Assembly: GCF_963678635.1 (NCBI RefSeq)
Contig: NC_087066.1
Coordinates: forward strand, 32,927,301 to 32,991,300
Source: Symsagittifera roscoffensis
Taxonomy: Eukaryota > Xenacoelomorpha > Acoela > Convolutidae
Direction: 5' to 3'
Length of the DNA: 64,000 nt
Shown here piece after piece: positions 53,413-64,000 of this stretch (position 1 is the first letter of the stretch; every line of letters begins with the position of its first letter). The position numbers were made by a program, and so were the translations under genes. Under the pieces are notes generated by a model. It was not told the origin of the DNA. It searched no databases and worked only from the letters and a program-made list of their open reading frames with translations.

Positions 53413-54507
53413 CCATTTTGATGATCTGTTTTCTCTGAAAAATTTTAGAAATGCAAGTGAACAGCTTTCTTTGCTGTAATCTCTGTAAACTTTGTAAGAT
53501 GGTCAGCTCGAAAAATTCTCAGAAGAAGGTGTTTTGTCATAATGTTTTTTGCAGATGCCAAGGTCTAATATAACAATAGTAACGAGAATAGTAACGAGTA
53601 GCGGATTTGAGTGTCGGGGGAGTCTCGAAATTTGTTCCCCTGGCCACTCAAAAGACAATAACGAGATCTGTTTTTGGTTAAGCTAAACCTAGACTTTTTG
53701 CAAAGGTGCTATCGAGTGTGCCGCAAAATAGTCACTTTCTGGTCAAAACCTTCTAAAAGTGCCCCAAGCCCAATTTTTTGCCTGTTTTTAGGTCTATGTT
53801 TGCTGTTTTGGTTGAATTCGAAAATTAAACTAATTTCAGGCGCGGATCTAGGAATTTCTCGAGGAGGGGGGGGGGGTGGATTTTCAAAAAAACTTCAAGT
53901 TTTGTCGACCTTTTTTTAGGTCGACCGAATTGATTTTCTGAGCTCTCCCAAACCACTATACAGACTCTAGTTTGACGAAATTTTCTGAGCCGCAGGCAAA
54001 TTTTTGAAAAAAGGCCAAAAAAGGCGTTTTTAGGTACATTTTTCAAACTTTCGACCAAAAAAGCGCGTTTTTCCGGCGCGCGCTCTTCCCTCAAAATTAG
54101 GATAGATTGGCGCCGAAGACGCCTTTAGAAAAAATTTATGTTCAGTCAGCCAAGGCATTTTTTTGTATGGTTTTCAACCCAAATGTGCTAAATTCGGGAC
54201 ATTTAGATTTAGTGCGCGATGGATTTCGTTATGTCAAAGCAAAAGCTCATCTTGACTTGAGCAAAGCTATTTGAACTATGTAAGATTGCATGACGCTTGT
54301 TTTTTTTGTAAATTTTCGCCGTTTTTTCAAAAAACTATCATACGCTTTTCCCGGCATTAACGGGCAGTCAGAACCTTTAGGGCTTTGCCCTGAGACAAGC
54401 TGTCTTATTTTATTTTTGGTCTACTTTTAGGATAGTATGATAATTTCTTTCGTTTTAAATAGCGCGGGTTTGTGTTGGATACAGTTCATTTTTAGGCTCA
54501 AAAATCA

Positions 54508-55131
54508 AGATTACAGCAAAGAAAGCTGTTTACTTGCGTTTCTAAAATTATTCAGAGAAAACAGATCATTCATAAAGCTCGATTGTATTGGTGCTCTATT
54601 TTGATCTGGGTTATTGATTAAAAAAATTGAGTAGACTCCATTCGCCCTTTTTTGTTAACCATGAATATGGTCGGAACGTGGTCCATAGCAACCGGCTATT
54701 CTTAATTTTTGTAAAAACAGTAGTAATAAAACTTTTCCTATTGCTTCAATAATGCATTTTATTTAACTAACAGGCCCGGATCTATAGATGCAAAATATTA
54801 GTAGGTTGTTCTAATTTAGTAAATTTTTTTGTATATCTAGATCTGCACCTGTTAGTTAAATAAAATGCAATATTGAAGCAATAGGAAAAGTTTTATTTTC
54901 AGTTTTAAAAAAACTACTGTTTTTACAAAAAAAAACATGAATAGCCGGTTGCTAAGGACCGCGTTCCGACCATATTCATGGTTAACAAAAAAGGGCGAAT
55001 GGAATCAACTCAATTTTTTAATCAATGACCCAGATCAAAATAGAGCACCAACACAATCGAGCTTTATGAATGATCTGTTTTCTCTGAATAATTTTAGAAA
55101 TGCAAGTAAACAGCTTTCTTTGCTGTAATCT
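54508..55131. repeat. Foldback element, copy 2
   Basis: Duplicate of the 52788-53412 foldback, carried by the 1730-bp tandem duplication; the same arms and loop. Confidence 0.8.
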
Positions 55132-55132
55132 C

Positions 55133-56060
55133 GTAAAATGAAACTGTACTTTTTTTACCGTAAATTGAAACTTTTTTCTTCGAGCTTCTACAAAAACGGT
55201 TGTAAATTAGTTTCAATATAGAAGAGACAAGTTTTGTCCGTTTTTGTTACATGAAAGCAACTTTGGCATCAATTTTTTTTTCAAAAAAAACCTTATTTTT
55301 AAATAAACTATTATTTTTAATATTTATGTGAAAATTGTACGACATGCTTTTTACAATGGAATAATACAAAATTGTTTAGAAAAATTCTCTCTTTTCTGAT
55401 AGCAAACTTGCTTCTGTGCTCAAAAAAATACCTTCAGGGGAAAGTTTTACGGATGTTTTGCAGTCCAAAGTTACACAAAAATCCAAAAATTACAGTCAAG
55501 TGTTTTTTGTGTAAGCACAATGCTGTTTTTTCCCATGCTGACATATCCCTAAATTGGCGAAAAAATTCTGCTTTTTTCTCAACAACTGAATTTTACATTT
55601 TTGAATATAAATCTGCGTGAAAATCGAAACCTCCAGTTTAATGGCAATTGACCGAATGCAGTTTATGAGTGTGCAATGCCACCTAAATTCTGGGTTTTCT
55701 GATGTTACAAATTCTTTGGTTATTGCTTTTTCGAAGAAAAACAAGATTTCGAGACGGAAACTTTCTGTTATTTATTTGTTGTAGGAATGCTTATGATACA
55801 ACTTCATAGCATGAAAAAATGCTTTTCATTCAATTTCATGGTATGAAAATGTGCATAAGCTTTTTTCATGACAAAAAAGTAGCAAAAGGGTTGTTATTTG
55901 ATTCTAGAGTGTGGAAAGAATACTTATTTCAAAATATGGAAAAAACGCATATAATGCCATTTTCGTAATTTTTTATTCTCTGACAAACTTTAGTATTAAA
56001 ACCTGGGTAATTGGAAGTCTTCAAATCTCCACATTTCACAAAAATTGATCAATAATTTCA
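55133..56060. other. AT-rich non-coding stretch
   Basis: No gene seen. A CATGAAAAAATGCTTTTCATTC / CATGGTATGAAAATG inverted motif lies near 55810-55850. The short frames have no family features. Confidence 0.4.
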
Positions 56061-56565
56061 GTTCCGATTTTAGTAACGGAATATTTATGCTCGGGTTGGT
56101 TTTTTTCTTCAGACAAATTTCTACATTTTAACTAGCCCTTTTTACCGTAAATATCATTCAAAAGATAATGTTGTTCTGAGTTTAAATTTGAAAAGATATT
56201 TTATCTGTGATCAATTTTTTAAAGTTATGATGGCTTAAAGATTGCCATTTTGGGCCAATTTGGGACAATTATCGCTCAATATATTTCGCGCTATTAACGT
56301 GTAAGCGGAGGTTTAATCTGTCCTAGAAATTGTTCCAAATTGGTTAAAGGAAGCTTATTTGCCATAACTGATTTTTTACTAGGAGCAAAAACTATCACTG
56401 TATTTTTTATGGCGTGTGGGGAATGATTTTTGCAAAAATCTCAAATTAAAAAAAAAGATATATATTTCACTTCTTGACATTTGTTTTTTCATGTTATTAA
56501 TGATCCATAGAACTTAAAAAGCAGTCGGAACATTCCGGGCATCACCTTGATGCGAGCAGTCTTGT
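56061..56565 (+). mobile_element. Helentron/HINE-like copy
   Basis: It starts TTCCGATTTTAGTAACGGAA, has GCTCGGGTTGG, GGGACAATTATCGCTCAA and GCGTGTGG, and ends GCAGTCGGAACATTCCGGGC and GCGAGCAGTCTTGT. Diverged from the tandem trio at 18.6 kb. Confidence 0.55.
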
Positions 56566-56835
56566 TAAAATTTTATCTTCGGTTAACAATACTTTTGAGA
56601 CGATATAATAAACTTCGTTCAAAGTTGGTTAGCTCAAAAAATCTGTTAGAGTTTGGTTTGAAGTAAAAATGGAAAAAAATTTCACCAATTATAGGTGCTG
56701 ATCAAAATAAAAACTCACTCAGAAAACCAACTTTCTGTCCAAAAAAGTTAATGATATTTGAAAAATAGCAGTTGACTATTTGCATCAGTATTGTGCTTTT
56801 CCTGGGCAAAATGAATATATTTCAACGTCAATTAT

Positions 56836-57418
56836 TGTTCGGACTTTTGATACAACAACATATTTTGAACGAAATATTTGTGCTCGGGGTGAGTTTTTTT
56901 TCTTCAGACAAATTTGGACTTTTTAACTAGCCATTTTTGACGGAATTTTTTTTATATCATTCGAAAGGTATTGTTGTCCTGAGCTTAAATTTGAAAAGAT
57001 AATTCACCTGTGATCATTTTTCGTAAAGTTATGAGGGTTTAAAGAACGCTATTTTGGCCATTTTGACCAGTTTTGGACAATTAACGCGCGATATAAATCC
57101 CGCTATTAACGCGTAAGCGGAGTTTTAATCCGTCTTATCAATCGTTCCAAATTGGTTCAACAAAGCTTATTTGCCATAATTGATTGGTTACAAGGAAATT
57201 TTTATTTTTAAATGAAATAAAATAAAGTGAATTTTTTTTTTCTAAAATTTGAAATTTTTTTAAGGTTTATTGAGCAGCAGTAATAACAAAAAAAAATTAA
57301 ATGAAATAAAACCATTTAACCATTTTTCATTTTTTTTTAATGTTTTTACTGCTGCTCCATAAACCTTAAAAGGCAGTCGGAACATTCAGGGCTTTGCCCT
57401 GATACGAGCAGTCTTGTC
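56836..57418 (+). mobile_element. Helentron/HINE-like copy
   Basis: It begins at TTCGGACTTTTGATAC, has GCTCGGGGTGAG, GGACAATTAACGCGCGATAT and GTAAGCGGAG, and ends CAGGGCTTTGCCCTGATACG and AGCAGTCTTGT. Near the end, GAGCAGCAGTAATAAC and GTTTTTACTGCTGCTC form an inverted pair (57267-57352). Confidence 0.55.
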
Positions 57419-57707
57419 TTTAATTTATAGATACATAGTGGTAAGGCATTCAGTTTGAGGTCGAGTGACAGTGATAGTGTGTGGGGAACAAACTGCGGAA
57501 TGTGGGGAAATAATTGAAGTAGATTTATGCTTAAATATCTTTTCATAGGCCCTCTGCAAATCGCAGAAAACTCAATAATAATTGTTTGGCCGCAGTAATT
57601 TTGTTTGATGCATTTGAGATGAACGTGAAATTGGGAAGATACGGGGATTGGGAATGGAATGTTCAGGACGTTTAGTTGCCTTCAAAAACTCTATGTTTCA
57701 TTTTCAG

Positions 57708-57900
57708 TCGAATGCCTTGAACATAAATGTAGGCTGTGCGATAGTAACCAACAAGCCAGAAGTGGCCACGATGAACAACCGACTGGCAGTCAAACTAACC
57801 GGCTTTCATTCCGGCACAACCATACTCACTTTCCGTCTGCATAACCATCAACTGGAAATAACCTCCAAAGTGCAGCTAAAACATACTGCACACTCATTGC
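57708..57900 (+). CDS. Internal exon of unidentified host gene
   Basis: Between a TTTCATTTTCAG acceptor and a GTAAGTAC donor lies a 193-base exon (phase 0 in, phase 1 out) encoding 64 residues: NVGCAIVTNKPEVATMNNRL, then KLTGFHSGTTILTFRLHNHQ and LEITSKVQLKH. The base composition is clearly richer in C and A than its surroundings, and the splice sites are strong. The alternating hydrophobic pattern suggests beta strands, as in an Ig- or cadherin-like or adaptor-ear fold, but I do not recognise the family. The retrotransposon inserted 106 bases downstream. Confidence 0.65.
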
Positions 57901-58006
57901 GTAAGTACAGTATGGTGCAAATTTGGTCACGGTAAAGACGATGGATCAGTACAATTTTAATTGGGTATTTTGCTAAAAAAACACTCATTTTAAGGGAAAT
58001 TTTGAG

Positions 58007-58322
58007 TGTTATAGGTATAATCTATGTTAGTTGAAAGCTACGCTGTGTGCTAGTTGAGAATTAAACGAATAGGAGAACAACTTAAATTCAACTGTCTATG
58101 CTTAAGTCTGGCTGACACTGACCTCGAATCATTTGAGAGACAGTGCTTATAGGTACTAGTACAAATGTCATTACTTATAAATAGGTACTTAATTCAGACT
58201 TTTATATGTTAATTAATTTATTCTAAGTCTATAGCATGGATATGTTACCAACTGGTTAATCTAGCACCTGAGCTGACTTAATCATTACTGGATGTTTTGC
58301 TATAATATCCGTACGGATAACA
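58007..58322 (-). repeat. 3' LTR of gypsy-type element, 316 bp
   Basis: On the minus strand it starts TGTTATCCGTACGGATAT and ends CCTATAACA, giving TG...CA ends with the extended TGTTAT/ATAACA inverted termini. It is directly preceded by the polypurine tract. Its start contains a palindrome ATCCGTACGGAT. The plus-strand left flank is TTGAG; the matching target duplication would be at the other end, off the window. Confidence 0.85.
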
Positions 58323-58336
58323 TTCCCCTCTTTTTG
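58323..58336 (-). promoter_or_regulatory. Polypurine tract (plus-strand primer site)
   Basis: The minus strand reads AAAAAGAGGGGAA directly before the LTR TGTTAT. Such purine runs resist RNase H and prime second-strand synthesis in LTR elements. Confidence 0.85.
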
Positions 58337-58370
58337 ATAAATTAAGTCTATCAATTTTTTTCTTTTGTCT

Positions 58371-60345
58371 TCAACAGTAGTTTTCCTCCGCGTCCTGTTT
58401 ATTGCTGACCCTGTCCTTCTTTTCAGTTGTTGTACACTGATTTCCTCTAAATGTTGTGGGCTGTGGTTGATGTTGACCTGACTGTTGGTTGGCTCGTTCC
58501 TTCTCTCTCTGGAATGTCATAGAATTGCCTCGGATTGGGGAGATTGACTGTAGGAAGTTCATAGCATCTTCGAATTCTTTGCTAAAGCAATCTTCCGTTG
58601 TTCTGGGTTTATCGAGGATGTAACGAGAGCTTGTGGTTCTGGGCGGTAAGTCGTTAGCAGTTTCTGGCTTTCGAGTGTTGTCTGGCGTATCGATATCCAT
58701 TTGGATTTCAGTGCACAAGATTTCTTCTGATGTTGCTTGTGATGATGGGGATTTATTTACAGGGGTGTTCTCGGCCACGGTGGTTGGTTTGTCGACTGGT
58801 CGTGTGTTGTTGTTTGTCTCGTTTTGTGCGGTTCCGGCACTGTTTGTTTCTTGAATCGTTGCTACTGTGATCAATGCCTCCGTGTTGTGCGAGATCTGTC
58901 CAATAGGAATTGCGTTTCCAATTTTTTCTGCTGAAGTACCTTTCCTGGTTCTTGTTGAACGTCGAGTTTCTGGTGATTTTTGTTCCGGCTTGGCTTTGAT
59001 GTCGATTCATTTGGCGGCGGGTTGTTTTTCCGGTGATGAGGTTTTGTGGTCAAGTTCGGTATCTGACAAGAGCGAAATAGAGGTGTCGCATTCGAACTGA
59101 ATCTCTGTTAGGTCGACTTTAGATTGCTTCTTGGGGCTCATTTTACCTCGTGGTATTGTTTTCGGTTGTCGTTGTGTTGTAGTTTCGCTTTTGTTCCGCT
59201 TGTCCCGGGCGTTCATTTTTCCTTTGGTTTTTTCCTTTGGTTCATGTTTCCTTTGGTTTTTAAAGGTTTGAACAACGTTTGGGGTCCTAGAGCTCTTCTA
59301 TTCAACGTTTGTAGAATGATTTCCTGTGTCGTTTTTGTTGGTGGTCTTTTTGGGCTTATTACTGTGATTTCTCCTTGTGAGGTTTGTTTCGTAGTTTTTT
59401 TTAACCTGAAACACGCTTTTTGGGCCTTGGTAAGTGTTTATATGCCACGAAATTCTTTTTTGCCGCTGGCCTACACTTTCCATAGACCCTTGGGTCTGGG
59501 ATGAACGCGAGTCCATCATGCCTAATTACTCTAGACTGTTTGCCATCCTCCCTTATCTACGCAGTGTGCGGGGAAAAATTTATTATCGCGCCGTTTTCGA
59601 TAATTTGGAATTTTGCCCTAAATTTCCCCGGATTTTTGGTTTTCCTGGCAAAAGTTCCCGTCTTTCTAGCGATTTGTTCTAGGCGAAGTCCTGTTTCAGG
59701 ATCTATTCTCTGGGCTGGACATTTGAAACGGTCTTTAAGGAAGAGTAATGGTGCCCTTTGCAGATTTTGTTTTTCTTGATTTGTTAATAGTCTTATGGGT
59801 TTACGTGTTCTTAATTTTTCGAAATTGTTGGTTTTTTCTTTTAGAAAAGATTCCTTGAGTGATTTTATTTTTTATGGTTTATTTGACATAGGTAGATGCG
59901 CACCTATTGGACACTTTTCTAGTAGCCTGTCGAACTCCTCATCGCTGCTCTCAAGTGTAATTGCATCCGTGTTTGTAATGGTATCCTGTTGGTTCTTGGC
60001 CCGTTGTTTGCCTGGGTTGACCGTTATGCGTGGAGGGTTTTTGGTTGTGTTCTGTTGAGTGTTAGTGTGCGCGGGTGGTACAGGATTGAAGATGGGCTAG
60101 GGTACGTGTTGGTAGTCCGTTGTGGTTTTATTTTGACCCTTTTATGTTAGGTCAAATTCGTCTTCGCTATTTATTTCCCTGTTCCAGATGGCCTCAGCTT
60201 TGACAGTACTTTCTTATCTAAACATGATAGCTTAGTGTTTTTCCTTGAAAGATTAGACGATTTTGGGGACGTGCTGAGGTTACTTAGTGTTGCGATAGCT
60301 TTTTTGCCATACTGAGCTTCGAAGGTTGTAATTTTTGTAGTTGCG
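58371..60345 (-). pseudogene. Extra hydrophilic ORF between integrase and 3' LTR
   Basis: After the integrase the minus strand keeps coding character for nearly 2 kb with few stops. Around 59730-59520 is a folded-looking part (RFKCPAQRIDPETGLRLEQI, then KNPGKFRAKFQIIENGAIIN; one TAG at about 59564). It is followed by basic and Ser/Thr/Gln-rich parts and a last open frame of 167 codons ending at 58371 (SRYILDKPRTTEDCFSKEFE). I see no signal peptide, fusion peptide or membrane anchor, so an envelope protein is unlikely. Family not recognised. It may be an accessory third ORF or a long integrase tail. Confidence 0.6.
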
Positions 60346-61260
60346 TTAGGGGTTAATTAATTCGGCCACGTCTGACGCTAACTTGTATGGTTTATTCGAT
60401 TTATCGATTTTCATTATTGCTAATCTTGATTTTAAGGTTCGAATGAGCCTTTCGACCATACCCATTGCCCTGTGGTCGTCAGATACTGGTGCACAAATCA
60501 GTTTTAAATGATTACTTTTGCAATATATGAGGAACTTTTTGTCTCTGAAACCTTGTGCCTGGTCACTTCTGATCACCCGTGGTACACCTTGGTTAACTAT
60601 ATGATTTTGCATAAATCGGATGATTGTATCCGCTTTGTTATTAGTTCGATCACTAATGTAAACCAATATGGAAACTTCTTTATTGTTTTCGTCGGGCAGC
60701 AGGCCCGCAAAATCCAACTGAATTTCTTCATTTGGTTCGACCACGGCGTCCAGTGTTGTGTAGTGTTTTTTACCCGAGATTACTCTAAAATTCTTACCCT
60801 TTTCTCGGCAATTTTTGCAATTTTGCGCTGTTGCCACAATATCTCGTTGTAATTACGCCGCTTCTAGCTTTTCTCCTTGGCCCGGATGTGTAAGATGCAG
60901 TGCATCCATTAGTTGCTTTGGTATAACGACTCTGTCGTCGTTTAGGATGATATTGTCTCTGACAGAAAGGCGGTGTCTGACATTGTAAAAGTAGGGGCCG
61001 TAACAATCTTTGATGTTGTCCCATCTCTGTTGTTTGACCATGTTCATAAGCGGCGATAGGTTCCTGTCTCTTCTAGTTGCCGTTGCTAGGAAATTGATGT
61101 CCATTACTTTGCGTAAATTTTCCTGAACATTGGGGTGTCCTCCTCCTCTATGCTGGCGGCTGTCTGGCATTCGGTGTCCTGTCTGTTTGTTGTGCGGTCT
61201 TCTTCTGCTTGTGCCTGGCACTCCGAGTCTTGTTTCTCTGTTGTTTCCAGGGTTTGACAA
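60346..61260 (-). pseudogene. Retrotransposon integrase, one in-frame stop
   Basis: The H-H-C-C zinc domain (LHLTHPGQ, then CKNC) is followed by the rve core. Catalytic residues are Asp in LDFAGLL, Asp in IRSDQAQGF and Glu in GMVERLIRTLK, all present. A TAA at 60853-60855 splits the zinc domain between its His and Cys pairs, but the frame is otherwise continuous. It would integrate element DNA into host chromosomes. It continues downstream into the extra ORF region. Confidence 0.85.
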
Positions 61261-61352
61261 ATTGCATCTACACGCTCGTTTTCATTTCTTCTGAATGTAA
61301 TACTTTCAGTTGACGGGATAACTTGATGTTTTACCTCACTGAAGGTTAGTTC

Positions 61353-63148
61353 TCACGGTGGTGACTTCGAAATAAATTCATTAAAAGACGCGTAATTGGT
61401 AGGGGAAACGCTATGTGTGTCTGCATACCGCTGTGGAATTGTCGTATTATCCGACGAAACGGAGGTAAAAGCCATGCCTTGTTGCAATTGTCTGCTCATT
61501 TTTGAATGTTTTGAATTTCGTTTTAATGATGAGCGACTTCTTTCAAACAATTGACTAGGAACAGTGATTGCAGTTTGTGTGTGAACCGAATTTGAACATG
61601 CGAAATTTTCGTTCCGATTGAGCTCTTTGGTGCCTGGATAATTAATCGGATGATTATTCAAGGATATGTGATTGCTGCTGCTATCTTGGAATTCTACGCA
61701 TTCGACGAAGTCATCGACTGATGCTACAACAAATTGTTTGTCCCAGTATGCCGGAGATTGTGGTTTATCGACCGGGTGTCGCAAAACGTAGTCAATTAGG
61801 CCCATTTTGCTACCCGCCAAATGATGTATGTCAAAGTCAAATGGAATAAGTCTGTCAATCCATCTAGTTAACCTGCTTTGGTAGGTTTTGTTGCCCCTAT
61901 TACTTTTTAGCACACTTACTAATGCTTGATGATCAGTTATCAGAGTGAAGCGTCTACCGTATAGGTAAAACTTGAAATGTTCAACGGCCCAAACTGCGGC
62001 CAAAAGCTCGAGTTCGTTTACAGAGTACTTTTGTTCGCATGAATTTAAGAACCTTGATGCATACGCAATAGTTGCCCAACCTTCTGGTGTATCTTGTTCC
62101 AGAGCCGCGCCTATTCCTTCACGGCTAGCATCACAAAAAATGCGAGTTTCTCTGTCACTTACGAAGTGTCTGTTTTCTGTAATGCTTTTAACGGCATTTA
62201 GGATGTTTTTGAACGCTTTTCCGCTTTCCTCACTCCAATTAAAATTAAATTTGTTTGTCGTAGACAGTAGGGGTCTTAAAGGGTCACATAATTGAGCTAG
62301 GTTGGGTATAAGTTTGCTTAGATGGTGGATAGATCCCATAAAACTCTTTAATTGTTTGAATGTTTTTGGGTACGGTAGATTTATTAATGCGTCTGTTTTC
62401 TTCTGCATAGGTGTTGTGCCGTATTCGTTTATTACGAATCCCAGCCACTCTACTTCTCTGCAACCAAATTTACATTTGTGTACCAAAATGGCCATGTTTT
62501 CGGCATCTAATTTATTTAGGACTCTAGTCAATTTTTCTAGGTGCTGCTCCTTCGTACCGTGTGATATAATTAAGATATCGTCTAAGAATGTGAACGTGTC
62601 CTTTTCGTTGTTAAGCGCTAAATCTATGGCCTTCTGGAATTCTGCGGCCATATCCGTGAGCCCGTAGAAGCCAGTTTGGAACTGGTAGGTTTCCGTTGCA
62701 TTTCCCCCAATTATGCTGAAATTACACTTGTTTCGTCCAGTGGTAGCTGACTATATGCGTAGCGTAGGTCCATCGTGGAAAAAAAATGTTGTTCCCGCTT
62801 ATGTTTACGTTCTTGTGCCGATTGCGCTATATTGTCCAACAAGACATCAATATTCGGCATCTTGTACTTATTTTTGTGGATCGATTTAGTTATTTGTTTC
62901 GAATTCATGGCTAATTTAATTGATTGGAGTTTCTTAACAGTAATTACAATAGGGCTTAAGAATTGCTGGTCACTGCATTTTTCTAGGCGAAATATATGGC
63001 CTTGGTCAATTAATGATCGGATTTCGTGTTCCACTTTTTCTTGAATATGGATGGGATTGCGTCGCCTTCGTTGTTGTAGAGCCTTGAATTCTGTTTGATA
63101 TTTTGTTTGCACCATGTGGTTTCTTGAGCGCCCTACTTGTGTACCCAC
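61353..63148 (-). pseudogene. Reverse transcriptase and RNase H, one frameshift
   Basis: RT begins with VEHEIRSLIDQGHIF, then SPIVITVKK and FSTMDLRYAYSQLPL (first catalytic Asp). After a shift near 62725 come FQTGFYGLTDMAAEFQ and FLDDIL (the YxDD box as FLDD), then WLGFVI and LKSFMGSIHHLSKLIP (connection). RNase H residues are in IFCDASREG, ELELLAAVW and LITDHQAL. These enzymes copy element RNA into DNA. A C-terminal Ser/Asn-rich part (61700-61353) precedes the integrase. Confidence 0.9.
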
Positions 63149-63940
63149 GCCGCGATTTGTGTATCTGAGCTGTCAATATTGTTAACATGAAGTGCTGACT
63201 TACCAGTTTGCTTTTCTCTCCTGGTGTAGTTGTATTCCGATTTGCGGAGAAGATTGCGCCCCTGGATGTTTGCTCGTCTGTCATCCACCACTATAAAAGA
63301 AGCTGTTTGAATTGTCCAACAACTTGAGTCTATTGAATCGGCCAAGGGACGGGATTTTGTATCCATTGTAGCAGACCATTCGGTTGGCCTCATCGTCATC
63401 TCCCATTTTGGATTTGACTGCCAATTTTACTGTGGATGCAAGGAGGTTGACTGTTTTTTCGTTCACGAAAGACGTTGGGGAACCTGTCAGCAATAAAAAC
63501 GATATTATTCGTCTCCGAGCGGACCCTAATGAGATGTCCTTGTAAATTGGTGTTTGTGATTACTTCTGCTCGTCTTGGTTCGAATTTTATCCCGTTGGTG
63601 GATGTATCATCCGGATGGATTAATTCCCATCCCGGTATAATATCACCTGCTTGCAGGTAATTGACGTATGCGGTCATGTCTGTTTCCTGAAGATCCTGTT
63701 GCTGTAGAATGTTCTCCTGTATTGCATTTTCTTTGCTGGATTTGTATAGTTTAGCAAAACGACCCTTTTTGTGCATTTATTGCAAATTTTGTCTCGCGCC
63801 GGACACTGTGCCAAATGGTTCGCTGAAAATGCGTTGCCGCATTTGAAGCAAGCTTTTTTCTGTGCGGATCTGTCGGTGTTGTTCCTTGACGTCGTTCCTC
63901 TTCTATTGCGTCCACGCCGAGGTTGAGACTTGTAGCCACC
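63149..63940 (-). pseudogene. Nucleocapsid knuckle and aspartic protease region, frameshifted
   Basis: The minus strand shows a Cys/His knuckle (ACFKCGNAFSANHLAQC) and the start of a second (ICNKC). The frame changes there, and the rest reads KKGRFAKLY, where the usual His and Cys are replaced. Downstream are NNIVFIAD in one frame and LTGSPTSFVNEKTV in another, so the frame is lost exactly at the protease active site (the Asp and the TGS lie in different frames). A VVDDRRANIQGRNLLRK segment near 63290-63240 fits the protease C-terminal part. Confidence 0.8.
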
Positions 63941-64000
63941 CCTCCTTTGGACGAAGTTTACCGGTTCTGATTTTTTATTCGTAAATCCGGTGTGACTGTT

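Larger units (their letters stand above)
51758..55132 (+). repeat. Tandem duplication, period 1730 bp
   Basis: Copy 1 is 51758-53487 and copy 2 is 53488-55132, almost identical by eye. Each contains a G-run repeat (CGGATCTAGGAATTTCTCG, then 10-13 G), a GGGCAGTCAGAACCTTTAGGG hairpin end, and a foldback with arms of about 270 bp. Copy 1 has a few extra bases in the G-run and an extra partial arm end (53413-53482). No gene is supported in it. Confidence 0.88.
58007..64000 (-). mobile_element. Ty3/gypsy-type LTR retrotransposon, cut by window end
   Basis: On the minus strand the order is zinc knuckle, protease, reverse transcriptase, RNase H, integrase, an extra ORF, polypurine tract, 3' LTR. 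RT before RNase H before integrase is the Ty3/gypsy order. The gag start and 5' LTR are beyond 64000. Frameshifts (about 63740, 63490, 62725) and stops (for example TAA at 60853-60855) show it can no longer act on its own. Confidence 0.9.

Noticed and set aside
51944-54094. Repeated frames of 81-92 codons in the 1.73-kb duplication
   Set aside because: They are conserved only because the DNA was duplicated recently, and they cross G-runs and foldback ends.
58371-60345. Envelope gene of an endogenous-retrovirus-like element
   Set aside because: No signal peptide, membrane segment or Cys-rich ectodomain is visible; the region is hydrophilic throughout.
60508-60852. 114-codon plus-strand frame opposite the integrase
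   Set aside because: The minus strand has the zinc domain and the full DDE set; the plus frame is a shadow.

Overview
The window is nuclear DNA of an AT-rich invertebrate animal. Genes have GT-AG introns, repeats are dense, and there are fragments of animal-type genes (a Rab GTPase, an F-box protein and a DDX19/Dbp5 helicase). I cannot place the host more precisely. About two thirds of the window is mobile DNA or its debris.

Region 1 (1-12.7 kb) is most of a Polinton/Maverick (adintovirus-like) element with largely intact genes. On the plus strand, nearly touching each other, are an integrase (its start lies off the window and it carries one in-frame TGA), a penton-like minor capsid candidate, a small basic virion-core candidate, an F54H12.2-like protein that is probably the major capsid protein, and an adenain-like cysteine protease. 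A minus-strand cluster follows: two unknown small genes and a PC4-like ssDNA-binding candidate. Next is a divergent control region with four regularly spaced TTTGAAGT boxes, an unknown gene with a C-terminal basic (NLS-like) tail, and a three-exon protein-primed DNA polymerase B with all exonuclease and polymerase motifs. No packaging ATPase is visible; it may lie to the left.

Region 2 (12.7-27 kb) is a repeat field: a nested palindrome, a degenerate satellite, a perfect 84-bp inverted repeat, a 680-bp tandem duplication and a tandem trio of ~530-bp Helentron/HINE-like elements. It also holds one Rab exon (minus) and a 4.9-kb element bounded by ~375-bp direct repeats (LTR-like) with no recognisable reverse transcriptase.

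Region 3 (27.2-45.8 kb, then a 200-N gap) is a nest of decayed copies of a second, different Polinton-like lineage, in direct and inverted order. Copies contain pieces of its polymerase B, penton-like protein, protease and an acidic protein. Between polymerase and protease sits a fragment of a DDX19/Dbp5 helicase gene whose N-terminal segment is amplified as in-frame 171-bp (57-codon) tandem repeats. A tRNA-Ser-like pseudogene lies beside it in two copies.

Region 4 (46-58 kb) has foldback elements, a 1.73-kb tandem duplication, more Helentron-like copies, two exons of an F-box gene and one unidentified host exon.

Region 5 (58.0-64 kb, minus strand) is a Ty3/gypsy-type LTR retrotransposon cut by the window end. 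It has zinc knuckle, protease, reverse transcriptase/RNase H and integrase regions broken by frameshifts and stops, an extra long hydrophilic coding region after integrase, a polypurine tract and a 316-bp 3' LTR.

All assignments come from reading motifs. No database search was run, and identities between repeats were judged by eye.
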